Assembly (NCBI GenBank): GCA_002633005.1
Contig: NMRA01000692.1
Location: 36,108-100,107 of the forward strand
Source of the DNA: Phoronis australis
Taxonomy: Eukaryota > Phoronida > Phoronidae
Length of the DNA: 64,000 nucleotides
Reading direction: 5' to 3'
The position numbers were made by a program, and so were the translations under genes. Below the pieces are notes generated by a model. The model worked only from the letters and a program-made list of their open reading frames with translations. It searched no databases and had not been told where the DNA came from. Every line of letters begins with the position of its first letter. Within the stretch, counting starts at the first letter, position 1. Of the stretch, positions 12,701-23,577 are shown one piece after another.

Positions 12701-15700
12701 GTTAACAGAACTGACCCATTAGCTTGGAATAACCCAAGCATGTTAAATGTACAGAAACTATACGAAGTTCCCATTCAATTAATTTTATTCTTAAACCGTA
12801 AATCAACACGTTTCCACGTCATAAAATTATAGTGTCTATAAAGTGTAAAACCATAGGTTGATAAATATAATCGTAAATGTCATTGTCACAGCATTAGTAC
12901 AAAATTATTACCATTACATCGAGACGGTGTTTAATATTCGTGCTCCAGATACCTTAGACTAAGATGAGACATTTAAAGCGGCGTTTTACAATATATTTCA
13001 CACATAAAACGGGGTCAGATGAAGTGTGATTAGTCTGCCTTCAATCTACCAATGGTTTAGTAAATGAACACCTTCGATACTGGAATGCTACCTTATAAAA
13101 ATACGACCATTCATTGGTATACTATATCTAGCCGACTACATCTCTATTCGATGTCCTCGGGAGGTTCGTTCTACTGTTGCGGCTTCCACCACGTTATAGA
13201 ACATGATTTATACGTGTTGTATACAAAATATTTAAAGAAATGTAGACGTATTGTATTTCATAGATCGATTCAGTGACGGGAGAGATTGCGAATTTAATAA
13301 AACACCGGTTTCACAGTGCAACGTTTACGCTCCGAGATTGAACTGAGAATGGAGAGATTGTGAAATATAAGCAATAAAAATTTAGAAAATGCACCTATAT
13401 AAAATTACTCGCTTTTAATAAAAATCCACTTAATTGTTTATCAAAGGAGTTCAATCGAAGGTGACCTCAATAAATAGATGAGATGTTATCATGAAGTCAA
13501 GCACAAAACGTGGATAACTGATGTATGACAAATATACACGTACAGAAGAAGACTGAAAGAAATATTAAGAAAACGGCGTGATTTGCCGATGTATTAAAAC
13601 GATATGTCATCACCTGAAGCCCTCGGCCATTGATGGCTTCTTATTGGCAAAATTTATAAATAAATCCACTCAAATTCTCTAATCATGATTGTAATAAGAC
13701 AGTTAATCTGTTAAAAACTTCAATCAACTTACAGTGCTGTCCCCAAGGCCGTGCGAACGAATATTGCGTTTCCCATAACAAAATGCCAACCGCACCGTCG
13801 CGTAATCAACGTATGAATAGACACGATATAGAGGGGGACAAATGTATTAGATTGAATCACAAACAATGATTGTGAGCTAAATTAGTGCGTATAACTTACA
13901 AAATGGATTGGCTACTAACGCCGCATAGCCAACACAAAGCCAGGACGGTACACAGGAACTTTGGCGCTCTCATTGTTCCGGTGGAACGCAATCATTCCAG
14001 TGACGAGATTTCCAAGCGATTATCCAGAGTTTTTCCGTTTTGTCCATCCGGATTTTTCAAACCTATCCGTGCATCGTAGTCTTTCCCAGTCAACTTTGAC
14101 ATCGCCGAAAAACATTCCTTTTTTGATTGGCTGAATACGTAAGAAGGGCGGCCTCTGATGAGGTGAAAAAGTTTGATGTGATTGGTCGGTTTGTGAACAG
14201 GGTATTTCATTCGATCCCCGCCCATTTAAGATATTAGCGTGAATGTGCTACATGTATCTAAACGGATTTTAATCAACTTAACACGATTTTAGAATATTTA
14301 TTTATGGCGCTCATAACAGCGTTTCTTGTCCGTTTTTGTTATGCGGGGTATAACACCAATAGGTGGAGCGTGACTTCACTTTTCTGTACGCTGCGTAGAG
14401 TGGGCGTGATACGAGCACCGGACAAGCGCAGAAGATCGGTCAGCCTTTTTGTTTCGAATTATACAAAAACATTACAATAGCAGTGTCCTCTCCTCCACAA
14501 ATCCCGCTTTATGTGTTGACTCCTGGATCTCCCAACTAACCCCTACATTCGAAATTCTGCATTGCAGTGATGCACAAGAGTGTTGCAGTGCGACTATAAT
14601 TATTTGTAGAAATCTATGTATTAATTTGTTTATCTACTTCATTCAGGGATTTAGCAGACACGTGCAAAAGATGAAGGAGATTCAATGTGTTAAATCATAG
14701 AACTTTGTGATAAAACGGCGATAAACTGTTATTTTGTCTGCAAAACAAATGGAAAAAAACTCTCTCTGAACATTTAAATTGGAGAAGTGTCTTTCGAAAT
14801 AAGCGAGTTACAAAGTGGCCTATATAAACTGACCTATATATGCAAAACTAAATCCATAAATCTTTTTTGTGTTGCATACTATCTGCGAGGTACACATTTC
14901 TCGACCAGAAATGGCCTCGTTGCGGCCTAGTGTGAAAAACCGTGAAAATTGGATTCACTGATAGGCCGGTTATGACAACTAGTTGTAAATACCATTGACT
15001 AAATTCAGAACAAATTATGACGATGGTGATACGAAACGTTTGAAATGAATTTATAAGCAATGTACCAAGGGAAAAATGGCCCTCCTCAGAGAAACAAAAA
15101 AATACTAAAAAGTAGAAGATGAGACAAAAGTCCACTAACAAGGCAGGAAATACCAAAATTCGACGAATGCAAAATTCAGTTCTACTCCATAAATCTTAGT
15201 AAAAGTTGCACGTTCTCAAAAATTCGAGACGGATGACGTGTCCAAACTAGTGGCCACACCCATTTTCCCCACAAGTTGAAGCGTTTTCAGGCATGATAAA
15301 ATTTGCTGTTGTTTTTTGTAAATATATGTCCATGAAAACGTTATGTCATGGTATATTACGTCATCCTTAAAAAAATCTGAAATGAGTTTCTAAACATTTG
15401 TAAAGATTAATGATGACTCGAATTTCTGCAGAGAATGCGACACACAGCTACTTAAAATTCATGATTTGTCTAAAATAGACTTGAAAGTTATCTTTTTCGT
15501 CTAATTAACCGCAAACTTTACGCGCTATAAATCACGCTTCCGTTACCAGAAAGAGTTATAAAAGTTAAACCGACACCCAAACTTCACGCCTCTGAGTCAA
15601 CGACCATTACTCTGTCCGACAATTTTGGTGTCAGGTCCGTTTAATGTGGTGTTTAACTGTACAATAGAGCGCATACCATATGAATGCTGATCGCCGACTC

Positions 15701-17931
15701 TATTGTCATAAAATCGTATTAATATCAACCAACACAACTGAAGTCAATAAGTCTGGGACATACAAACCAAATCCTATTATCTCGAAGGGTAAAATTCCGC
15801 GGAATTCTATTGTACTTTTCATGGTTTTTCACGCGAAACTGAGGAGTAAAGCCACTGAAATGCTAAAAGTTGTGTCGTTGAATGAAGACGTTTAAACGTT
15901 AATTACTGCCTACATGTTTTTTGATATTGCGCTGAGAATTGATTGTTTCAACCTTTGACCTCGCATACGATTTCAAGGTAGGCGGTGACAAAGCTTGTAA
16001 CTTCATTTACTTTCTTTGCTTCTTCATTACGTGGAAGCGCAGCCCTTCAAATTTCCCGACACGTGGCTCCACCTATAAATGAGTACCCCAGAAAATGGTC
16101 TTATCGGGTGATTACTGAGAGATTATGATCGGGAACGCAGACTGGGTGTAGGCGTCAACATTCACCAATTGGTTATATTGTATGAAGCGAAAAAAATCAC
16201 CCATTTGCTAGAAATTAATTTGAATGGAATTAAATCGGCGAGATTGACCAAGCAACGCCCGGTATGTCCCCGATGAGGGTGATCTCTCGGAAATTTCAGA
16301 AACAATGTTACATATAGTAGAGGTGGTTGATTTGGACATAAAGAAACACTATCTTCTGTAATGTAATTTTAGAAATGAATCGCAAGTGAGACATTTTTGT
16401 TTTTAGGCAGTGTACCCAGAGTTCTAGTAATCAGTAATTCGCCCAAATAAGATTGCAAAATAATACGCTAATGTTAAGGGAAACGCCAACGCAGAGGGAT
16501 TGCCCTATCACCCACGAGACGTTAGATGGCACTGAACAGTTAAAACGTAGACTCAGGCAATTTGCGCAGCCTAGAAATTCAAGGTTTTGGGATAGGCCAG
16601 GTCTGACAGCCATTTGTAGTGGGCATTACTAGAAGGCTCAGTGAATTCGTTTTTCTTGTGTTAGTAAACATGTTGAGAGTGAGAAAAGTCCACTAGCTCT
16701 AACTGTTGGTACTGTTTTCTTCAAAATAGCCCAAATTGTTGTATTTCTTTGTCGCAATTGTGAAATCTGCTGCGTAGCCTTCAACAAAAATATTTAGTTT
16801 GATGGCAGCAATTATGTCTAGGATTTGCAAGGGAGTGGTAGTTTTCGGCTGAAAACTGTCAATTTTGCATTTCGCCAACTTTTATCGGAAGCCTAGCTTC
16901 ATTTTTAGGTGGAAATAAACAGGTCAAAAATATGAGACATCATCAAGTTTCTGTGGTAATGTAGAGCGATTTTGATATGAAACAACTCATGCATAACTTT
17001 TCATTTCGTTCACAGAATGTTCGACAGACAGGAAGTAAGTCAATTCCGGTGTCTTGTGCACTGTCAATCGGGTGACGTGTGCACTGCTAGTCGGGTGACG
17101 TGTACACTGCCAGTTGAGTAAATCCCAAGAAGAATTGTAGAGCGCCTTTTTACTTAAAACATCAAGCTACATATCAGAATCAGGCTCTGAGGTAACAACA
17201 AAAGAATATCTAGCAATGCGTCTTTTGTTCTTGACTGGAATTTTGTTGCGTGAACTTGAACACTTGAAAACTCTTGTAAATACGCCTCAGGCTGTCAAAA
17301 ATAATTTCCAACTAAAGCCCCTTAAATATGTTCTTTCCACTTCATTTTAGTTAAAAACATGATAAAACAGATTTTAACTCAAATTAGTTCAGTTTTAACT
17401 TTTGAGCCCAAATTATGCTCATTCAATATAACTCCAAATAATTATTTTCAAACTTTATTTGAAATTTTTGGTTAAGTTGAGATTTAATGACATCTTGGCC
17501 CATTTTGCATGTACAGTAGTCACGTGTCAATTATGTAAATCGACCCCGCTTTAGGCCCTTTGTGACCTTGTCCCAAAAGAGCCGACCGCCACGAGGTTGA
17601 TGGGGGCTCTTTCGGAAATCCCAAGTACGCATGTCGTTTTCGATCTAAGGGTTATCGATGAGTATCAGTCGCTGACGATTATTGTATCATAAGCTTCAGA
17701 CACGTGTATTTAACAAAAATGTCTTGGCAATAAAGTAAGTCACTCTAAATTCAAAAACGTCTTATCTTTTGCAATTTTATCGCATAAAAATATTATGAAT
17801 TGAGATGGTAAAAATACGTTACTGGTGTAAAAAGGTACAGCACCTTACCTTGGTTTCAGAAAAGGGTTCACTTCCCGGCTACTCGTCAAAAGGAGAATCG
17901 CCAACATGTGCAGGCGTATACCTTTATCCAT
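3493..17931 (-). CDS. Wnt7: Wnt7-type secreted signalling ligand (partial; last exon off the left edge)
   Basis: Wnt ligands are secreted, lipid-modified glycoproteins that bind Frizzled/LRP receptors. Exons seen on the minus strand: alternative first exons 17849-17931 or 13900-13973, then 10333-10562, then 3493-3761. The joins have matching phases (2, 1) and the last visible exon ends in phase 0. Exon 2 carries [32 protein letters not shown] and HRWNCT; exon 3 carries [27 protein letters not shown] and [11 protein letters not shown]. These match Wnt7 more closely than other Wnt classes (known family pattern, from memory). With the nearer first exon, 191 residues are visible of the roughly 350 usual, and the N-glycosylation sequon in WNCT falls at Asn84. 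The lipidated CHGVSGSC region belongs to the missing last exon; I searched 1-3490 for it and did not see it. Confidence 0.93.
3762..10332. other. Wnt7 intron 2 (6.6 kb)
   Basis: The interval between Wnt7 exons 3 and 2 holds no supported exon. It contains the 26-bp minisatellite at 8886-9345; otherwise it is AT-rich with short chance frames only. Confidence 0.6.
8886..9345. repeat. 26-bp minisatellite in Wnt7 intron 2
   Basis: The unit CAGTGACACAATGCTGTCCT plus ACAGCT is repeated about 17 times. Some units carry a longer spacer (GAAAGTAGTGACACAATG). Copies are highly similar, which suggests recent expansion or homogenisation. Its position inside the Wnt7 intron makes it likely length-variable between alleles. 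Confidence 0.9.
10333..10562 (-). CDS. Wnt7: Wnt7 exon 2
   Basis: The acceptor TTTTCCAG precedes the exon, which encodes [20 protein letters not shown] onward to FGRWFPI. It contains conserved Cys codons and the glycosylation sequon NCT. The donor at 10332 (GTCGGT) joins in phase 1 to exon 3. A second donor (GTAGGA) lies 12 bases further on at 10320, in frame. An open frame on the opposite strand (10263-10793) is only the shadow of this exon. Confidence 0.93.
10563..13899. other. Wnt7 intron 1 (proximal form)
   Basis: No exon, RNA gene or clear repeat was recognised between exon 2 and the proximal first exon. Minus-strand open frames at 11652-12458 are short, overlapping and unlike known proteins. 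Confidence 0.5.
13900..13973 (-). CDS. Wnt7: Wnt7 proximal alternative first coding exon (signal peptide b)
   Basis: An ATG in context AACAATGA at 13973 opens 24 codons, [20 protein letters not shown] and four more residues. This is a textbook signal peptide with a hydrophobic core. It ends at TT|GTAAGT in phase 2, exactly the phase exon 2 requires, forming a Phe codon. A GC box and two CCAAT boxes lie 150-250 bp upstream on the same strand. I rate this the more typical first exon of the two. Confidence 0.7.
13974..14226 (-). promoter_or_regulatory. Wnt7: Putative promoter and 5' UTR of Wnt7 proximal first exon
   Basis: Reading the minus strand, a GC box (GGGCGGGG, 14216-14223) and two CCAAT boxes (14181-14185 and 14126-14130) stand in order 150-250 bp upstream of the ATG at 13973. 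Their spacing and common orientation fit a TATA-less promoter. The call is inference from motifs. The interval also contains a short open frame on the same strand (13992-14225) that I do not call a gene. Confidence 0.45.
14227..17848. other. Interval between the two Wnt7 first exons
   Basis: No coding exon was recognised. A short tandem repeat (CGGGTGACGTGTRCACTGC, 25-bp period, about 2.6 copies) lies at 17050-17115. A minus-strand frame at 14848-15156 begins with a hydrophobic stretch but has no good phase-2 donor. Confidence 0.5.
17849..17931 (-). CDS. Wnt7: Wnt7 distal alternative first coding exon (signal peptide a)
   Basis: On the minus strand an ATG at 17931 opens 27 codons beginning [18 protein letters not shown], a short charged start followed by a hydrophobic stretch. 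It ends at a strong donor, AG|GTAAGG, in phase 2. That phase completes codon AGC with the first base of exon 2. It gives a credible Wnt amino terminus, but it competes with the exon at 13900-13973. No upstream in-frame ATG was seen in the part read. Confidence 0.6.
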
Positions 17932-20517
17932 CTTACCGTATGGTGTCGCTAGCACGGGATCTATCACAAATCTTTTTCTACTAATAACGGCTTTGTTGCG
18001 ATCGATGACGGGAACTTTTCCCCAGTCGACATATCGAGGAGGCTAAACACACAAATCTAATTCGTTCTTTTGTTCCTTCAACTACAACCTATCAAACGAT
18101 GAACTGTGAATTATCGCCGCGTTTCGTCGCTTCTCGGTGGCAGGGAGGAGATAAAATATTATTTACACCTCTGGCAGATAACGATAATTTATGAATGGTA
18201 ATTCGAAAATTTGGCTAAGTTAACATAGTGACGTATTTGTGGAATACTAGAAAAACAATTGTTTTACTATGAGTTCATTATATCCTGTTAAACAAAGTGT
18301 CGTCTTAATTATTTTACAACTTCAAATCTAGTGATAGCGGCTCGCAAGATAGATGCTGTTGATATTACATCCAGTTTGCTTTAGCTTTGGTCCAGATTTA
18401 ACATATTTTTACGTGGTAGTAAGGGAAAAAGGTTGTAACAATGCGGTCGGTTCATCCATGTATCATTGTTCGGTCTTACCAATGTGCGCCAAGAAGAATG
18501 TCAACTGTCATTTTGTTGAGACAAACGCAACTTCAGATGAAATTTACAGCATTTTTATCGGCAAAACTTCTGCGATAGTGTAGTTTTTATTACCCTTATG
18601 TTATCATTAGACGGTCGGGCACTCCTCTCCCTCATAAGACAGTGCGGGTAACGAGAAGAACGAACAGAACAAGTTGTGGTCCCTATATTTTGTCACAATA
18701 GACACAGATTAAATAAGACAATTCATGCGCGCACCCAGCCTAAAATGGGAGTCTTGAATTTTTTGAGAGTGTGGACGTTTTACGGGGTACGTTTTGCCCA
18801 CTTCGCCAAATGGGGTGCTCGTTGAGACCTCCCTGGGTGCTCGCAAGGAGTGTACGTAGAATTGTACTAAACTCCTTGGCGTGCGCACATGTAACTATCA
18901 CAATTTAATCCACTAAAAGCGAGTATTATCTTGACTTCCTGTTTACATGTACGTGTTTGTATATGAGTATTAATTCTCCATGTGAACGGTCAATAACCTC
19001 GGCAGACGCACTACTTCCTGGAACAACATATATTTCGTCTTTGCTTCTGGCACAGTTAGGACGGACTCCAACACCATTTATAGGCCTAACCACGAAATAT
19101 CGACGACCGGTTTCAAGTCTTACCCTCTTTTTACATACTGTATTACTATCAAGACCGCGTAGGAATACAGTGATAAGGAAATAAAAAATGGCGTCGTCAA
19201 TAACTCATGAATCTGGAGGCTGTCAATTCAAATCTGAAAAACAGGGACATCATCGGCGTGTTTCCGCGCGCATTCAAACCTGTAACCCCTGCGATAGCAA
19301 CCCAATGCTCTGCTGGAGGAATTAAATCCCACTCGGCGGTAAATGACTGGAAATTTTAATCGTACCTATCTCTTGAGTTCACCGCCCTAGATTTAAGAGA
19401 GTGTCTGGCACACAATGACGAGAACTTGCGTTTTGAAATACAGTAACAAAAACTCGCCGTATTTTGTTGTTTCATAGATCTGGTCAAAATTGAACTTCAC
19501 CAAGAAGTCTATCCCAACGACTGTTTTTTCGGAGGTAAATCTTATAATATCTATTAATGTTTTAAAATGACCATTAATTAGAAGTAATTTTGAAAATTGT
19601 GCTAAAAAAATTTTCACCGATAGAAAGCGCTTCATTACACTCTACCAGGGTAGAGTTCCGAGTCAGTAAAGCTAGTACTTCGATGGGACGTCGAAAGACG
19701 AAAGAAAAGCAAGACTGCGCGAGATTACGCAAGATATTGCCGTGTATTTTAAATGAGAACACATGCTTTGGCTAGATTTTTCTACACGCGAGACAACAGG
19801 TGCGAGTTCCGTAGCGGCGAAAACGCTAGATCACGCAAGACTGCGAGATATAATCATGAATTACAAGTGAAGCATATGTGAGTGTCAGCGCTAATATTGG
19901 AGAGATTCTTGTGCCCTCGGAATTCACTCCAGTAGCAGGACGTACTGGCCGCGCCTACAAGAACATAATCAATGTTATGACTATCCTACGTGGTGAATAC
20001 TGATCGTCGTACTACGATAGTAAAAATATTTTATTAAAGCCGCTAAAAGGTTGTTTTACATCGAGTTATTGATAAGAAGTACAGTGCAATAACAAAATAA
20101 AAAGAATTGCATTAATTAATTCGCAATACCCTTTTAAAGGAATGAAAAGTGAGTAACAGTTGCGTACATAACACGGTGCGAAATAAGGACGTGAATAGTG
20201 CTCCGACACGGATATGTTCATGTTGCACAAGCTGGTCGAGCACACCTACTTTGCTAAATGATTTAAGCCCAGGACAATAATCTACAGATTGGTCACATCA
20301 CGTGACCTATGATCATGTCTAAAAAGATTTCTTTCCGACCGGGGCTGGAACCCGTTAGGCCCTATAACGTCACAATTATATACAGTAACCAATGTCGTAG
20401 CCACGGCAGTTCAAGCACAACTGAAAAGATATAATCAATGGAGTTGGATATACTTTTCCTTTAAGCGTTATCAAAAAACGCTTGCTCCCTTGGTTTCGTT
20501 CTTAGCATGTCAACCTT
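17932..20517. other. Region upstream of Wnt7 distal first exon
   Basis: No supported gene. A repeat fragment at about 18725-18845 (GCGCACCCAGCCTAAAA) resembles one at about 31640-31800. Promoter elements of the distal Wnt7 exon would be in 17932-18350, but I see no clear TATA or CCAAT there. Confidence 0.45.
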
Positions 20518-22272
20518 TAACAACAAGAGGAACGCGGAGCGTTAAAATGCGCCCATCACTGCCCCGCAAACGGTGTGCTTCTGATGGTGTTTATTTGTGT
20601 CATAAAAATGGCCATTAGAAGGGACAGAATACATTGAACCCATTCAAAAATGGGAAGGTCTCGTCGTCACTCAAAACAATTTGCCAAAATTTCATAAAAA
20701 TCCGTCAAAGAACTCCAAAGAAACAAAGGCAAACGTAAAAAATAACAAACTGTCATTAGGAACCATAGCTGTAGTCGAATCCGTAACTCTGCTGTTAAGT
20801 TAGTAGGGAAACAATTGCAAAAAAATCAAATTACGTATCTTGCGATACGAAAAAAATGTCACTAGGGGGCACCGCAGTAGTTGGACCACGTCAGTCATGC
20901 TCTTGTCAGTGAGGACCATATCTCTCAATTTTCATAATGATCCTCTACGTGGTTTGGCAGATACAGAATCAGACGACAAAAATAGACCAAAAAATAATTA
21001 AAATAGCCACTAGTTGGTACACAATTTGTCAAATCCATCACAAAAAGAAAAGGTGCCGTCACATGTTGCCATCTCCGTAGGAAAATATTAGCAAAATTTC
21101 AGGGTGAAGGAAATTGCCATTAGCGAGTGCCAGAGTGGTTGAACACGTTCAAATATCAAAGTAAGCCTTGGTTTTTGCCCAGGAACACATTTCCAATTTC
21201 TAATAATAATCCTTCAAGCGGTTTGTTGGATGGAGAGGGTGCTGTCAAAAACGTACTAAAAAATAAATGGCCACCGAGTGGCGAAGAATACGTCAAATCC
21301 GCCCAAAATGAGAATTCGACGTTATCTCCTTAACAGTAGCCGATTTGCAAAATTGTGCGACAATAAAACGGCCGCCATTCGTCAAATCTATCCGAAAACA
21401 GAAATGTATTTCAAAGATACGCAGGAAAACGAAAAACTTTGCCACTAGGGGGCAGAGCTGAAGTCGGATCAATCCAAACGTCGTCGTCCGTTGTCAACTT
21501 CATATAAAAATAACTTGCCAAATTTAATAAATATCCTGCAGACGGTTTGAGAGATACAGATGTGGTCGCAAAAAACTGCCACAGTAGTCCGAATCATCCG
21601 AAAATTATCAGCCGTCCTTTTCACAATAAAAACGTAAACGCCAATTTGAGTCAAAATCCTCCTTAGGGTGGCTTGGTTGATAGAGGAACGAACGCCAAAA
21701 CAGACTATAATGCGGTAAAAGTGGCCACCAGAGTGTGCAAAATACGTCGAATTCATCCGAAAACGGATATATGTCATCGTTCCTATAAAAATCCGTCAAG
21801 GAACTTCAAAGAAACAGCAGAAAACGGAGAAAAATGAAATCGCCAGTAGGCGGCACAGCGTTCGTCCGAAAAAGTAGAAAACGATCCAAAAGACCACTAA
21901 AAATGCAAGAACTACCAAAATTCGACGAATGCACAATTCATAGCCCTGAACGTACCCCGTTTTTTAATAAAAGGTTCACATACTCCCTTCCCCCAATTTT
22001 TAGGCTGGGTGGGCGCATGTAATACATGCTCATTTGCCAAATTTTATAAACATCCGTTGAGGACAGGGGAAAAACGTAAAAAAACCTAAAATTTCCACAA
22101 GGGGACACACTGGTAGTCGGATCCGTCCAAAAGTTTGCTCACGCCGTCCCATCCATTAAAGGAATATATGTGCACAATTTTATGAACATCATACATCAAA
22201 GGGGTTTGGAGATACAGCAGGGGGCGCTGGACGCCGGTCGGATAGGGATGGCGGCATAATGCGCTCACATAT
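20518..22272 (+). repeat. CTCF-motif unit element, copy 1
   Basis: This copy begins near AAGAGGAACGCGGAGC and GCGCCCATCACTGCCCCGCA and ends near GGCATAATGCGCTCACATAT. Inside, units of roughly 100-150 bp each hold a variant of GCCACTAGGGGGCA (for example near 20866, 21005, 21267, 21439, 21721, 21840 and 22093), followed by an AGTCGGATCCGTCC-like stretch. The same start and end are seen in copies at 53308 and 56897. No protein was recognised in it. Confidence 0.75.
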
Positions 22273-22275
22273 ACA

Positions 22276-23350
22276 TAGACACGTGGACACATAAAATGCT
22301 CTTCTAAAAACAACATCAATCATCGAATAAATAAAGCGTAGGTTGCTTGGTATCTTGGCATTAACTTTCCGCCGTAGTTTCCATGAAACCAGACATGCGC
22401 ATTCACTGTTTCTCGCAATAAGCAGCTAAAATCTGTCGCGCATTAAAGGTCCGCGATAAGTCTAACAAACAGACGTGACATTGCTCCCTCGCCAGGCGGT
22501 TACTTTGAGTATCGATGGTGTTTTTGTATCTTTTTCCTCAGCAGGTCGATATCTAACATCCGTTTGGTCTCTTGATCACATTAGCTTCAGTTACTGATGA
22601 AGAAAAACTCTCTCGTGTGATGTCGATCACAGCAAAACCTCGATAGGGGTAGGTAACCTATTGAAAGGAGGCGTCAACATAATGACTTCCCCCCGTGAAA
22701 TAGCTCAACAGACACGCCCAGTCCGTCTTGTCCAGTCCACTCGTTAGGGCGTTCGTGCTTCGCATTTTGTCATTTGAGTCCGATTGCTCATCATGTAGCC
22801 ACAGTATGTGGTAGGTCTTATGAAGACCAGCGTGTATGAACGTATTATTTATCACTTCATGTAATAAGCTTGGTGTAAATAGAGAGATAATTTAGTCCAG
22901 CGGTTACTCCAGCTTAATGATACTAGAAACTTAGATATCTTTATTCCAATAAAACAACCTCGTTGAGAAAGTTCCAGCTCTTGTACAGTCGTTGTTCAGT
23001 CACACCAAAGACGTTCTTTGTATGTTAAGATCATCCAAGCTCGTTTTAATGTCTTGAAGGTACGGGCTTGGTACAGGGGGAACAAACAACTTTGGTCCGT
23101 GAGCGGAACGTGCCGCTTGTGGGGACTATAAGGAATAATGTGGAGAACAAGGGTTGGTCTGTCTGCAAGCATTCAAAGACGGAGAAGATAATCCGGGATG
23201 AATGTGCGTCCGAAAGATGGGAATAGTGTGCCCAAGAGAAAAATTTTGTACACGAGCAGATCCAACCAGCTCAAGATCAAGGATATCCAAGGTGTCCTGA
23301 AATTTTGACGAGATTAACGAAATTGACCACTGTGTTAAGATTTCCTTGGT
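22276..23350. other. 3' UTR and downstream region of the membrane protein gene
   Basis: The interval follows the stop codon of the minus-strand gene ending at 23351. A minus-strand AATAAA (complement at 22939-22944) lies about 410 bp downstream and is a reasonable poly(A) signal. Nothing else was recognised. Confidence 0.5.
22939..22944 (-). promoter_or_regulatory. Candidate poly(A) signal of the membrane protein gene
   Basis: The plus strand reads TTTATT, which is AATAAA on the minus strand, about 410 bp after the stop codon. It is the nearest canonical signal I saw. Confidence 0.4.
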
Positions 23351-23577
23351 CTATAAATGGGCTGTATCCGTCTTGGAGGAATTTACCCCGGCGCTTTCGT
23401 AGTTCTGAGGCATTTCCGGTACAGTGGTGATCGGCGATTCGTAGGTTTGTGGAGGATACTGGCCTTGGTTCACGTTGATTGGAGCAGTGTACGGAGCCTG
23501 ATGGTACTGCCCCGGAGTGTACGGGGTTGCCACGGGAGCTGTAGTCATTGACTGTTGAGGCAGCATTGGTTGAAACG
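23351..23577 (-). CDS. Membrane protein exon 5 (Pro/Tyr/Gln-rich tail)
   Basis: Acceptor TTTCACACATAG; encodes 75 residues ending DTAHL and a TAG at 23351-23353. The tail is rich in P, Q, Y and T, with repeated YxP/QY motifs that could be docking sites for adaptor domains (inference). Confidence 0.85.

Noticed and set aside
14848-15156. Minus-strand frame starting with a hydrophobic stretch, as a Wnt7 first exon
   Set aside because: No good phase-2 donor follows, and the rest of the frame is unlike a Wnt.
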